64,000 bases of DNA from contig CAWAVG010000004.1 in the NCBI GenBank assembly GCA_963785425.1, positions 186,001 to 250,000 of the forward strand, in the 5' to 3' direction. The first letter of the stretch is position 1. Every line of letters starts with the position of its first letter. The notes beneath the pieces were generated by a model that was not told the origin of the DNA, did not search any database, and saw nothing but the letters and a program-made list of their open reading frames with translations. Origin of the DNA: RYN-133 sp963785425 (lineage in GTDB: Bacteria; Actinomycetota; Actinomycetes; Mycobacteriales; Jatrophihabitantaceae). Shown one piece after another: positions 7,953 through 16,330 of this stretch. The translations under genes and the position numbers were made by a program.

Positions 7953-10310
7953 TCAGAGCTTGTGCAGCGGCGCGTACCGCAGCATCAGCCACTTGACCCC
8001 GGACGAGCCGAAGTCGACCTGCGCCTGCGTGCCCTCGCCCGCGCCGCGGGTGTCGACGACGGTGCCGAGGCCCCAGGCGTCGTGGCTGACGCGGTCGCCG
8101 ACCTCGAGCGCGGGGACGGCCCGGTTGCCGGCACCCCCGCGCAGGCTGCCCCGGGCGGCGGCCAGCTGCGACTGCGCGGACGGGCCGCGCGCGGACGACC
8201 GGTAGCCGTGGTCGCCGTAGCGCGCGGGCGGGTCGTCGTCGCCGTAGGAGCGCACGAACGGTGCCCGGGCGACCTCGCCCGTCCATTCGGCGAGATCGGG
8301 TGGGATCTCGTCGAGGAACCGCGACGGCGGGTTCCACGAAGGCGCCCCCCACGCCGAACGCGACAGCGCGCGCGACAGGTAGAGCCGCTCCCGTGCCCGG
8401 GTGATGCCGACGTAGGCGAGCCGGCGCTCCTCGGCCATCTCTGCCGGGTCGCCGAGGCTGCGCATGTGCGGGAACACGCCGTCCTCGAGCCCGGTCAGGA
8501 ACACGACCGGGAACTCGAGGCCCTTCGCGGTGTGCAGCGTCATCAGCGTCACGACGCCGCCGGACGCGTCGGGCACGGTGTCGGCGTCGGCGACGAGCGA
8601 CACCTGCTCGAGGAACGCGTCGAGCGAGGTCGCCTCGTCGGTGCCGGCGCGCTGCTCCTCGAACTCGCGCGCCACGGACACCAGCTCGCGCAGGTTGTCG
8701 ACGCGCCCCTCGTCCTGCGGATCTTTGCTTCGTTCGAGTTCGGCGAGGTAGCCGGTCCTGTCGAGCACCGACTCGAGAATCGTGGACGGCGTGCCGTCGG
8801 GCGAGGCGAGCAGGCCGCGCAGCTCGAGCAGCAAGGCGGTGAAGTCGCGGATCGCGTTCAGCGACCGCGGCGCGAGCCCGAACGAGGCGTCGGCGACCTC
8901 GAGCGCGGCGCCGAAGCTGATGCCCTCACGCTCGGCGAAGTACTCGACCGCCTTCTCGGCCTTGTCGCCGATGCCGCGCCGCGGCGTGTTCAGGATGCGA
9001 CGCAGTGAGACCAGGTCGTCGACATTCGCGATGACGCGCAGGTAGGCGAGCGCGTCTCGGATCTCGCGCCGCTCGTAGAAGCGCACGCCGCCCACGACCT
9101 TGTACGGCATACCGACGCGGATGAAGACCTCTTCGAACACACGTGACTGCGCGTTGGTGCGGTAGAACACCGCGACATCGGACGGCGTGATCTCGTGGTC
9201 GTCGCCGAGCAACTCGATCTGCTGCGCGACCCAGGCCGCCTCGTCGTGCTCGTTCTCGGCGACGTAACCCTGGATCTTCGCGCCGTGCCCCGCCTCCGAC
9301 CACAGGTGCTTGGGCTTGCGATCTGGGTTGCGCGCGATCACCGAGTTCGCCGCGTTGAGAATCGTCTGCGTCGACCGGTAGTTCTGCTCGAGCATGATCG
9401 TGGTGGCGTCCGGGTAGTCGCGCTCGAACTCGAGGATGTTGCGGATCGTCGCGCCGCGGAAGGCGTAAATCGACTGATCGGCGTCGCCGACGACCGCGAG
9501 TTCGGCCGGCGGGCGCTCGGTGGTCGACTGCGTCAACTCACGGACGAGGACGTACTGCGCGTGGTTGGTGTCCTGGTACTCGTCGACGAGGACGTGCCGG
9601 AACCATCGTCGATAGTTCTCGGCGACCTCGGCGTGGTTCTGCAACAACCCCACCGTCGACATGATGAGGTCGTCGAAGTCGAGCGCGTGCGCCTCGGTCA
9701 GGCGGCGCTGGTAGCGCGCGTACACGTCGGCGAGCACCTTCTCCGGCGGCGTACTCGCCTTGTCGGCCCAGAGTTCGGCCGTCACCAACTCGTTCTTGAG
9801 ATTGCTGATCTGCGAGGCGAGCGAACGCGCCGGGTACCGCTTGGGATCGAGATCGAGCTCGCGTCCGACCATCGTCAACAGTCGACGCGAGTCGTCGGCG
9901 TCGTAGATCGAGAAGGACGACTTGAGCCCGAGCGCCTTGCCGTCGCGACGCAGGATGCGCACGCACATGGAGTGGAACGTCGAGACCCACATCGATCGCG
10001 CCCGCGGTCCGACGAGTGCGGCGACGCGCTCCTTCATCTCGCCGGCGGCCTTGTTGGTGAACGTGATCGCGAGGATCTCGCCGGGCTGAACGTCGCGCTC
10101 GGCGAGCAGGTAGGCGATGCGGTTGGTCAAGACGCGGGTCTTGCCCGAGCCGGCGCCCGCGACGATCAGCAACGGTCCGCCTTCGTGGACGACCGCTGCG
10201 CGCTGTTGGGGGTTGAGCCCGTCGAGCAGCTTCGCCGGATCGACGGCGAGCCGCGGTCGTGGCCGCGACATCGCAGGATCCGGCGGTAGGTCGAAGAGCG
10301 CATCCGTCAT
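7953..10310 (-). CDS. pcrA: ATP-dependent DNA helicase UvrD1/PcrA
   Basis: A superfamily 1A 3'-5' DNA helicase of nucleotide-excision repair and replication restart. Its 785 residues carry Walker A AGAGSGKTRV (51-60), DEYQDTN Walker B (243-249), the QSIYAFRGA motif, and LMTLHTAKGLEFPVVFL before the last helicase motifs. The final ~55 residues (VGDRVSHDAWGLGTVV...) form the Tudor-like C-terminal domain of PcrA/UvrD1 that contacts RNA polymerase. Position beside chorismate mutase and sucCD matches mycobacterial uvrD1. The gene is divergent from the permease at 10437. Confidence 0.95.
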   Translation of the reverse strand: MTDALFDLPPDPAMSRPRPRLAVDPAKLLDGLNPQQRAAVVHEGGPLLIVAGAGSGKTRVLTNRIAYLLAERDVQPGEILAITFTNKAAGEMKERVAALVGPRARSMWVSTFHSMCVRILRRDGKALGLKSSFSIYDADDSRRLLTMVGRELDLDPKRYPARSLASQISNLKNELVTAELWADKASTPPEKVLADVYARYQRRLTEAHALDFDDLIMSTVGLLQNHAEVAENYRRWFRHVLVDEYQDTNHAQYVLVRELTQSTTERPPAELAVVGDADQSIYAFRGATIRNILEFERDYPDATTIMLEQNYRSTQTILNAANSVIARNPDRKPKHLWSEAGHGAKIQGYVAENEHDEAAWVAQQIELLGDDHEITPSDVAVFYRTNAQSRVFEEVFIRVGMPYKVVGGVRFYERREIRDALAYLRVIANVDDLVSLRRILNTPRRGIGDKAEKAVEYFAEREGISFGAALEVADASFGLAPRSLNAIRDFTALLLELRGLLASPDGTPSTILESVLDRTGYLAELERSKDPQDEGRVDNLRELVSVAREFEEQRAGTDEATSLDAFLEQVSLVADADTVPDASGGVVTLMTLHTAKGLEFPVVFLTGLEDGVFPHMRSLGDPAEMAEERRLAYVGITRARERLYLSRALSRSAWGAPSWNPPSRFLDEIPPDLAEWTGEVARAPFVRSYGDDDPPARYGDHGYRSSARGPSAQSQLAAARGSLRGGAGNRAVPALEVGDRVSHDAWGLGTVVDTRGAGEGTQAQVDFGSSGVKWLMLRYAPLHKL

Positions 10311-10346
10311 GGCGCTGCCAGCCTACGTCCGGGCAATGTCAGTTGT

Positions 10347-10372
10347 TGCAATTGCACAACTCGGAGTAATTA
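10347..10372. promoter_or_regulatory. AT-rich palindromes in the pcrA/permease divergent promoter
   Basis: The 126-bp divergent gap holds TGCAATTGCA (10347-10356), a perfect 10-bp palindrome flanked by GTTG and CAAC, and GTAATTAC (10365-10372). They stand out in very GC-rich DNA and are placed to regulate either gene. Cognate factor unknown. A half LexA-like TTCGAACG lies near 10419, but no full SOS box is seen. Confidence 0.4.
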
Positions 10373-10436
10373 CGCGTTTGGGAACCCCGTCCGGGCGGGT
10401 AGTCGGGACGGCGACACCATTCGAACGGAGGCAGCC

Positions 10437-12113
10437 GTGACGGCCGTTGAAGAGCGCGGGACCGAGCAAGCGCAGCACAAGATGCGCCGTGACGTCGGTG
10501 TCGTCGGCCTGCTGTTCGCCAGCGTCGGGTCGATCATCGGGTCCGGCTGGTTGTTCGGCGCCCTGACGTCGGCGACCCTGGCCGGTCCGGCAGCGATCTT
10601 CGCCTGGGTCATCGGCGCGGTCATGATCATCGTCATCGCGCTCGTGTTCGCCGAACTCGGCACGATGTTCCCTGTCTCCGGCGGAGTGGCGCGCTTCCCG
10701 CACCTCGCCTACGGCTCATTCGCCAGCTACACGACGGGGTGGATCCTCTGGGTCGCCGTCGCGACGACGGCACCCATCGAGGTCGAAGGAGCCCTGCAGT
10801 ACGCCACCAAGTGGGCCCCGTTCACCAAGTCGCACGAAGTGTCCGGTGAAACGGTCCACACCCTCACGGCGCTCGGCTACCTCGTCGCCGTGCTGGGCAT
10901 GGCGTTCTTCGTCGTCGTGAACTACTACGGCATCCGCTGGTTCGCCCGCATCAACAACGTGGCCGTGTGGTGGAAGATCGGCGTCATCGTGTTGGTGATC
11001 ATCGCCTTCATGGTGACCGAGTTCCACGGCAGCAACTTCAGCAGCCACGGGTTCGCGCCCAGTGGCGTCCAAGGCATCCTGACCGCGATCGCGACCGGCG
11101 GCGTCGTGTTCTCCTACCTCGGTTTCCGACAGGGCATCGAGCTCGCCGGCGAGACGAGCAACCCGAGGCGCAACATTCCCGTGGCCGTCATCGGCTCGGT
11201 GCTGCTCACGGGCGTGCTGTACATCCTGCTGCAGATCGCGTTCATCGCGGCGGTGCGCCCGTCGGACCTCGCCAGCTCGAAGGGCTGGGCGAACCTGGCG
11301 TTCAACGGCGACTTCGGGCCGCTGGCAGCGATCGCGGGTGTCATCGGTCTCGGCTGGCTGGCGACGGTGCTCTACGTCGACGCGGTCATCTCGCCCGCCG
11401 ACACCGGTCTGATCTACACCACGGTCACCGGACGCGTGTCCTACGCGATGGGACGCAACGGCAACGCGCCGCGCATCCTGGCGAAGACGACGCCGCGCGG
11501 CGTTCCGCTGGTGAGCCTGTTCGTCACCTTCGTCGTCGGCCTGATCGTCTTCCTCCCGTTCCCGAGCTGGCAGCAACTGGTCGGCTTCGTCACCTCGGCG
11601 ACCGTCCTCTCGTTCGGCGCCGGCACCTTGGTCATCGGCGCGCTGCGCCGCGAACTGCCCGAACGGGAGCGGCCCTTCCGGGTGCCGTTCGGCGACGTCC
11701 TGCCCTTCCTCGCCCTCTACGCCTCGAACTTGATCGTCTACTGGTCGGGCTGGGACGTGGACTGGAAGCTCTTCGTGGCGATCCTGTTCGGGTTCGTGCT
11801 GCTGGGCGTGTTCCACCTGACCGGCAAGGGCGACATGCCGCCCATGGACTGGCGCTCCGGCGCGTCGTGGGTGGTGCCGTGGCTGGCCGGGCAGGCCCTG
11901 ATCAGCTACCTGGGCGACTACCCCGATCCGGCAGCCGGCAACCGTGCCGTGTTCGGCTTCGGCTGGGGCTTCGTGGTGGTGTTCGTCTTCACCGGCATCA
12001 TCTACGCGATCGCGATGCGCACGCGGCTGACGCGCGACCGGATCGAGGCGCACATCGCCGACACCGAGGCAGAGGTCACGGCGGAGAAGGACGAGCTCGG
12101 CGCGTCGCACTGA
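10437..12113 (+). CDS. APC-superfamily amino-acid permease
   Basis: A 558-residue integral membrane transporter with about 12 hydrophobic helices. The N-terminal VGLLFASVGSIIGSGWLFG is the consensus first helix of the amino acid-polyamine-organocation family, with the unwound GSG substrate loop. The GTG start at 10437 follows a GGAGGC site. Substrate cannot be read from sequence; relatives carry neutral or acidic amino acids by proton symport. It lies upstream of the chorismate-mutase leader in the same direction, so an aromatic amino-acid substrate is worth considering but unsupported. Confidence 0.85.
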   Translation: MTAVEERGTEQAQHKMRRDVGVVGLLFASVGSIIGSGWLFGALTSATLAGPAAIFAWVIGAVMIIVIALVFAELGTMFPVSGGVARFPHLAYGSFASYTTGWILWVAVATTAPIEVEGALQYATKWAPFTKSHEVSGETVHTLTALGYLVAVLGMAFFVVVNYYGIRWFARINNVAVWWKIGVIVLVIIAFMVTEFHGSNFSSHGFAPSGVQGILTAIATGGVVFSYLGFRQGIELAGETSNPRRNIPVAVIGSVLLTGVLYILLQIAFIAAVRPSDLASSKGWANLAFNGDFGPLAAIAGVIGLGWLATVLYVDAVISPADTGLIYTTVTGRVSYAMGRNGNAPRILAKTTPRGVPLVSLFVTFVVGLIVFLPFPSWQQLVGFVTSATVLSFGAGTLVIGALRRELPERERPFRVPFGDVLPFLALYASNLIVYWSGWDVDWKLFVAILFGFVLLGVFHLTGKGDMPPMDWRSGASWVVPWLAGQALISYLGDYPDPAAGNRAVFGFGWGFVVVFVFTGIIYAIAMRTRLTRDRIEAHIADTEAEVTAEKDELGASH

Positions 12114-12206
12114 CTCGCGGCGGCGCCGGCCGCACCGGCTCGTACCACCGGCACCGGGCGTGCCCGCGTCCCGCCGATTGGGACACGGTTGTCACCAGGT
12201 GAGCTC

Positions 12207-12228
12207 GCATGCCACCATGGCGGCATGC
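12207..12228. promoter_or_regulatory. Inverted repeat GCATGCC...GGCATGC before the leader
   Basis: GCATGCC at 12207-12213 is repeated in reverse complement at 12222-12228 and overlaps the start of the short leader peptide at 12225. It may be an operator or a 5' hairpin covering the leader start codon. No factor is assigned. Confidence 0.35.
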
Positions 12229-12281
12229 AGACCAGCCGATTTTTCTATGGGTACCGCTCGGTGCCCATCGTCGCTGGCTGA
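12225..12281 (+). CDS. Candidate leader peptide MQTSRFFYGYRSVPIVAG (Phe/Tyr-rich)
   Basis: An 18-codon open frame from ATG 12225 to TGA 12279-12281. Codons 6-10 read Phe-Phe-Tyr-Gly-Tyr, so four of five encode end products of the pathway served by the next gene, chorismate mutase. No good ribosome site precedes the ATG, so it may be leaderless or weakly translated. A strong hairpin follows 16 bases after the stop, and alternative pairings exist (see the attenuator entry). This is the layout of ribosome-mediated attenuation in amino-acid operons. The peptide is judged from layout and composition only. Confidence 0.6.
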   Translation: MQTSRFFYGYRSVPIVAG

Positions 12282-12325
12282 CCAACACACACCAACGACG
12301 CCCCGGGCCGCGAGCCCCGGGGCGT
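12249..12325 (+). promoter_or_regulatory. Putative ribosome-mediated attenuator of the chorismate mutase gene
   Basis: Three pairings can be drawn. Hairpin 1:2 is GGGTACC (12249-12255) with GGTGCCC (12260-12266): 7 pairs including one G-U, overlapping the leader Tyr codon. Hairpin 2:3 is 12256-12266 with 12305-12315: 9 of 11 paired, and it takes the last three bases of the terminator arm and its loop. Hairpin 3:4 is the terminator. A ribosome stalled at Phe-Phe-Tyr would block 1:2, favour 2:3 and allow read-through. The pairing is worked out by hand with no energies calculated. Confidence 0.5.
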
Positions 12326-12328
12326 TTG
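12298..12328 (+). terminator. Intrinsic terminator hairpin upstream of chorismate mutase
   Basis: ACGCCCCGGG (12298-12307) pairs perfectly with CCCGGGGCGT (12316-12325) across an 8-base loop and is followed by TTG. A 10-bp GC stem 44 bases before a start codon would stop transcription unless an alternative fold forms. Confidence 0.7.
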
Positions 12329-12371
12329 TCATGTCCGGGGTTCCGCGACCGCCACTACTTCAGGAGAAGGA

Positions 12372-12656
12372 ATGACCACCGCCGTGAACAGCCCCGATAC
12401 CGCCGCCGATCCCGCGCACGAAACCATCGACATGCTGCGCGGGCAGATCGACGCCCTTGACGCCGCACTGATCCGCATCGTCGCCGAGCGCGCACGCGTG
12501 TCACGCCGCATCCAGACCGCCCGGATGAACGCTGGGGGCACCCGCGTCGAACTCGGCCGCGAGCGCACCGTGCGCAACGCCTACCGCGACGGGCTCGGCC
12601 AGGACGGACCGACGCTCGCCGAGGCCGTGCTGCAGGTCTGCCGCGGCGCTCGCTGA
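12372..12656 (+). CDS. Chorismate mutase (AroQ, short actinobacterial type)
   Basis: This enzyme converts chorismate to prephenate, the first step toward Phe and Tyr. The 94 residues form one AroQ helical domain: LRGQIDALDAALIRIVAERARVS carries the N-terminal Arg and the Asp/Arg/Lys pocket pattern, followed by ELGRERTV and a short C-terminal helix. Size and position, divergent from uvrD1/pcrA, match mycobacterial Rv0948c, an intracellular enzyme that needs DAHP synthase for full activity. There is no signal peptide. A GGAGAAGG site precedes ATG 12372. The upstream leader and terminator suggest control by aromatic amino-acid supply. Confidence 0.92.
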   Translation: MTTAVNSPDTAADPAHETIDMLRGQIDALDAALIRIVAERARVSRRIQTARMNAGGTRVELGRERTVRNAYRDGLGQDGPTLAEAVLQVCRGAR

Positions 12657-12728
12657 CACCGGTCCTCCGCAGGCGGGGGCAGCGGTTTTCAGCGCGCGGG
12701 TGACCAGCACGCCCGTATTGTGTAGTTC

Positions 12729-13088
12729 ATGAGCTCTATCACGATTCGTGATGGTGCGTTGCACATCGAGCTCACCGTCCCCGAGCGCGTGCTTTCCCTG
12801 CACGACGCGAGCATCGACGTCCCGCTCGCGCACGTGACCGGAGTGCGGGTGGTGCGTGACGTGCTGGCCCAGCTTCGCGGGCTGCGCATGCCCGGCGCCG
12901 GAATCCCCGGCGTGCTCGCCATCGGTACGTGGCGCGGCACCGTCGACGGGCGCGAGTTCCACGACTTCGCGGTGATCCATCGGGCCGGGCCGGGATTGCT
13001 GATCACGACCTCCGGCGAGTACGACCGCCTCCTGATCGGCGCAGACGAGCCCGAGGCGCTGGCGTTCGACCTCGGGCTCGCCACCTAG
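12729..13088 (+). CDS. Conserved hypothetical, PH-like beta-barrel fold suspected
   Basis: 119 residues with no membrane segment. Alternating beta-strand pattern: SITIRDGALHIEL, then VLSLHDASIDVPLAHVTGVRVV, GIPGVLAIGTWRG, HDFAVIHRAGPGLLI and a C-terminal helix. Small actinobacterial proteins of this pattern resemble bacterial PH domains; that is inference. The ATG at 12729 has only a poor ribosome site and may be leaderless. It is convergent with the gene at 13093, separated by 4 bases. Confidence 0.65.
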   Translation: MSSITIRDGALHIELTVPERVLSLHDASIDVPLAHVTGVRVVRDVLAQLRGLRMPGAGIPGVLAIGTWRGTVDGREFHDFAVIHRAGPGLLITTSGEYDRLLIGADEPEALAFDLGLAT

Positions 13089-13092
13089 CCGA

Positions 13093-13776
13093 TCAGCCGT
13101 GCGACTCCGCGACGTCCGCGGTGACCGTCACCCCCTCGGCGAAGGCCACCAGCTGATCGTCCGTCCAGCCCACGTTGCTCCAGGCCTGCACCTGCACCTG
13201 GTGCGTGCCGTCGACGAAGGTCAGCGTCTTGACGCCCTGCGCGTCGGCGATCGCTCCGCGTTGGCCGTTGACGGTCACCGGGGTGCCGCGCATCGGGCCG
13301 GTGTCATCGGTCGAGCGCAGCATGACGACGAGCTTGTCGACGAACGACGAGCCGTCGGAGTGATCGCCGTCCGGCGCGATCGTCAGGAATCCTGGTGACG
13401 ATTCCTGCAGGACCCAGCCGTCGGGCACCTGCGCGACATCGAAGCCGTGCTTCTGCGGGCCGGTGTAGTCGACGAGCCTGATGCGTCCCGGGGTCACGCC
13501 GTGGTGACCCGTGTCGCGTGCCGCTGGCTGCTGCTGGTGCTGCTGGTGCTGCTTCGGCTGTGCGACGGACGGCGCGTGCGAGCCGGATCCGCTCAGCGTG
13601 AGCGCGCCGGCCACGCCGATCGCGGCGATCATCGCGATGCCGGCTCCGGCGGAGCGGCGCAGCCGGCGGTGGTTGAGTGCGCGCCGGCCACGCTGCAGAT
13701 CGGCGTCGACCACGCTCGGAGACGGCGCTGCCGCGTCGTCGTCGTGCAGGTCGCGCAGGCGGGTGGTGATGTCCAT
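13093..13776 (-). CDS. Single-TM membrane protein, probable partner of the upstream sigma factor
   Basis: 227 residues from ATG 13776 with a GAGGAG site. The cytoplasmic N-terminus is about 40 residues (ITTRLRDLHDDDAA...). One helix follows (AGAGIAMIAAIGVAGALTLSG). The external part has a His/Gln-rich linker (QHQQHQQQ) and a domain of about 140 residues without recognised homology. The gene starts 17 bases after the SigE-family sigma gene on the same strand, the usual place of a membrane partner or anti-sigma. The N-terminal segment lacks the HxxxCxxC zinc motif, so a classical ZAS anti-sigma is unlikely. Confidence 0.65.
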   Translation of the reverse strand: MDITTRLRDLHDDDAAAPSPSVVDADLQRGRRALNHRRLRRSAGAGIAMIAAIGVAGALTLSGSGSHAPSVAQPKQHQQHQQQPAARDTGHHGVTPGRIRLVDYTGPQKHGFDVAQVPDGWVLQESSPGFLTIAPDGDHSDGSSFVDKLVVMLRSTDDTGPMRGTPVTVNGQRGAIADAQGVKTLTFVDGTHQVQVQAWSNVGWTDDQLVAFAEGVTVTADVAESHG

Positions 13777-13793
13777 GGGATCTCCTCGAATGT

Positions 13794-14303
13794 CTACTCG
13801 GTGGTGCGCGCCGGCTCGCTGAGCGCGGCGCGCAGTTTGTCGAGCGCGCGAGCGGTCTGGCTCTTGACGGTGCCGGTGCTGCACCGCAGCGCGGAGGCGG
13901 TCTCGTCAACGCTGAGGCCCTCCACATGTCGCAGCACGACCGCCGCACGCATGCGTGGTGGCAGGTCTGCCAGAGCCGCGCGAAGTGCGCCGTCCTCATC
14001 GGGATCGTGGTCGGCGTACCGACGCGGCTCGGGCGGTTCGGACAACGGTGTCTCGCGCCGCGCGAACGGGCGGCGTTTCTCGTCGATCAGCGCGTTGACC
14101 AGGATCCGGCGCACGTACGCATCGACGTCCATGCGACGGGCGCGTGGCCACGCGGTATAGAGCCGGGTGAGGGCGATCTGCACCAGATCCTCGGCCCGGT
14201 GTCGGTCACCCGCACACAGCAGGGTCGCGATGTTGAGCAGTACGCCCCGTCGGGCGCGGACGTAGTCCTGGAAGTGCGTGTCTCGGTCGGCCGTCCTCGT
14301 CAC
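13794..14303 (-). CDS. SigE-family ECF RNA polymerase sigma factor
   Basis: 169 residues with the two ECF domains: region 2 (FQDYVRARRGVLLNIATLL...AEDLVQIALTRLYTAWPR) and region 4 (LPPRMRAAVVLRHVEGLSVDETASALRCSTGTVKSQTARALDKLR). The pattern is that of the actinobacterial SigE-like family that usually works with a single-TM partner rather than a zinc anti-sigma. The partner gene lies immediately downstream. Target promoters are unknown. Confidence 0.9.
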   Translation of the reverse strand: MTRTADRDTHFQDYVRARRGVLLNIATLLCAGDRHRAEDLVQIALTRLYTAWPRARRMDVDAYVRRILVNALIDEKRRPFARRETPLSEPPEPRRYADHDPDEDGALRAALADLPPRMRAAVVLRHVEGLSVDETASALRCSTGTVKSQTARALDKLRAALSEPARTTE

Positions 14304-14339
14304 ATCCCCTAAACGGATCTGATCAGCCGCGTGGTTGCA

Positions 14340-14975
14340 TCAGAGCATGCGACGGTCGGCGGCCCACCGGGTGAGCTGATGACGGCTGGACAGCTGCAGC
14401 TTGCGCAGCACGTTCGACGCGTGCGTCTCGACGGTCTTGATCGAGATGAACAGCTCGGCCGCGATCTCCTTGTACGCGTAGCCACGGGCGAGCAGCCGCA
14501 TCACCTCGCGCTCGCGGGGCGTGAGCTGATCGAGTTCGGCGTCGAGGGACACCGTCGCGGGAGCGTCCCGGAACGCGTCCAGCACGAAGCCGGCCAGCCG
14601 CGGGCTGAACACCACGTCGCCGTCGGCCACCCTGCGCACGGCGTCGGCGAGATCGTCGGCCGAGATCGTCTTGGTGACGTAGCCGCGGGCGCCGGCGCGG
14701 ATCACGGCGATGACGTCCTCGGCGGCATCGGAGACCGACAGCGCGAGGAAGCGGGTGCCGGGCAGGTCGGAACCGATCGCCTCGAGCACGGCAAGTCCGC
14801 CACCGTCGGGCATGTGGACGTCGAGCAGTACGACGTCGGGACGGTGTTTGCGGATCGCCTCGACGGCGGAGGCCGGATCGCCCGCCTCGGCCAGGACGTC
14901 CAGCCGCGTGCCCAGCTCGGCACGCACGCCCGAGCGGAACATCGCGTGGTCGTCGACGAGCACAACGCTTGTCAT
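14340..14975 (-). CDS. LuxR/NarL-family response regulator of a PspC-kinase (LiaR-like)
   Basis: 211 residues. The receiver domain has VLVDDHAMFRSG with acidic pair DD, phosphoacceptor Asp in DVVLLDVHMPDGGG, and a K in GYVTKTISADDL. A C-terminal LuxR helix-turn-helix follows (LTPREREVMRLLARGYAYKEI...SIKTVETHASN). ATG 14975 has an AAGGAG site; a longer open frame upstream overlaps the kinase and is not preferred. Partner of the kinase ending 10 bases upstream. By analogy with LiaSR it should answer to cell-envelope stress. Confidence 0.9.
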   Translation of the reverse strand: MTSVVLVDDHAMFRSGVRAELGTRLDVLAEAGDPASAVEAIRKHRPDVVLLDVHMPDGGGLAVLEAIGSDLPGTRFLALSVSDAAEDVIAVIRAGARGYVTKTISADDLADAVRRVADGDVVFSPRLAGFVLDAFRDAPATVSLDAELDQLTPREREVMRLLARGYAYKEIAAELFISIKTVETHASNVLRKLQLSSRHQLTRWAADRRML

Positions 14976-14985
14976 GACGGCTCCT

Positions 14986-16210
14986 TCATCGTCGCGGCAT
15001 CCCCAGTCTGACCTCGGTGCCCTCGCCACGCTTGCTGATGATCTCGACGGTGCCGCCGTGACGCTGCATGCGCGCGGTGATCGAGCCGCGCAGCCCCTGC
15101 CGGTCGTCGGCGACGTCGGCAGGATCGAAGCCGACGCCGCGGTCCTTGACGAACACGTTGACTGCGTCGGGCTCGACCTCGGCGTACAGGGAGATCGCCG
15201 TCGACTTCGAGTGCTTCGCCGCGTTGACGAGTGCCTCGCGGGCGGCAGCCGCGAGCGCGGCGAGATCCTCAGTCATCGCGACGTCACCGACGACCACGAC
15301 GTCGACGGTGACGGCATAACCGTCCTCGACCTCGCCCGCCGTCCGGCGCAGCTCGTCGCCGAGCTGACCACCTGCGGTGCGGTCGCCGTAGAGCAGCGTG
15401 CGCAGTTCGCGCTCCTGCCCACGCGCGAGCCGCGCGACCTCGCGCGGCGACTCCGCGTTGCGCTGGATCAGCGCGAGCGTCTGCAGCACCGAGTCGTGCA
15501 GGTGTGCCGCGATGTCCGCACGCTCCTGCGATCGGATGCGCGCACTGCGCTCCTCGCTGAGCTGCGCCACGAGCTTCATCCACCACGGGCCGGTGACGAT
15601 CGCGATGCCCACGATCGTCACGACCGTCGCCAGCACACCGTCACGGATCGCCGAGAAGTTCTCGCGGACGAGGACGAACGCGGCACCTGCCGCGACGAGC
15701 GTGATGCCGACGCCGATCCGTACCCGTCCCATGCGCTCGGCCGAACCCGCAGCGAGGGAGTCGCGCGACATCGTCCACAGCCGGTCGCGGTGGCTGTCGG
15801 ACGCCTGGCGCCAGATCAGGGCTCCGCCGAGACAGGCGAGCACGGTCGGGATGACCAGCCCGCCCGCAGGCAGCTTCGTCGCGACGATCACCACCGCGAT
15901 GAGCGCGACCGCGGTGCCGATGACGTACTCGAGGCGTTGCGGCACGCGGCCGCGTACGCCGGGTGGTGTCGGCAGCACGATCCAGTAGGCGCCGTAGAGG
16001 GCCACGCCGAGGCCGCCGGCGCCCGTCAGCAGGAAGAAGCACACCCGCAGCGGAGCGACGCGCACGCCCATGTGCTCGGCCAGCCCCGCGGCGACGCCGC
16101 CCAGGACGCCGCGGTCAGGGCGCCGGTAGGCGCGCCGCAGGACCGGGCCGACCGGGCTCGGGCGCGGCGGGAGGGAGCGCGGACGGCGCTCCCAGAGGCG
16201 GGGTCACCAT
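14986..16210 (-). CDS. PspC-domain sensor histidine kinase (LiaS/MacS-like), frameshift near the N-terminus
   Basis: The main frame gives 361 residues from ATG 16071, but that start cuts the PspC domain. In-frame codons upstream continue it (RRPDRGVLGGVAAGLAEHM). A natural start, ATG 16210 (MVTPPLGAPSALPP...), lies in another frame, joined by one extra base near 16145; removing it gives 408 codons. Order: Pro-rich leader, PspC domain, about five hydrophobic helices, phosphoacceptor AAHLHDSVLQTLALIQRN, and a HATPase with DRGVGFDPADV. This NarL-type kinase has the regulator directly downstream and a PspC protein divergent at 16331, forming an envelope-stress three-component set. Confidence 0.82.
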
Positions 16211-16330
16211 GCCATGATTGCGACTCGACGCTGCTCTGTGCATCCGGTGTTCCCCCCACACCGACGTTCAGGGTCGAAATCAGGGCACCGCCCGATGCCC
16301 CGAGGACCCCGTCAGCCGCATTGTTGACGC

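Noticed and set aside
12209..12372. Other overlapping small frames in the chorismate-mutase leader (for example from ATG 12209)
   Set aside because: They run on through the terminator hairpin in other frames and show no end-product codon cluster; only the 12225 frame fits attenuation.
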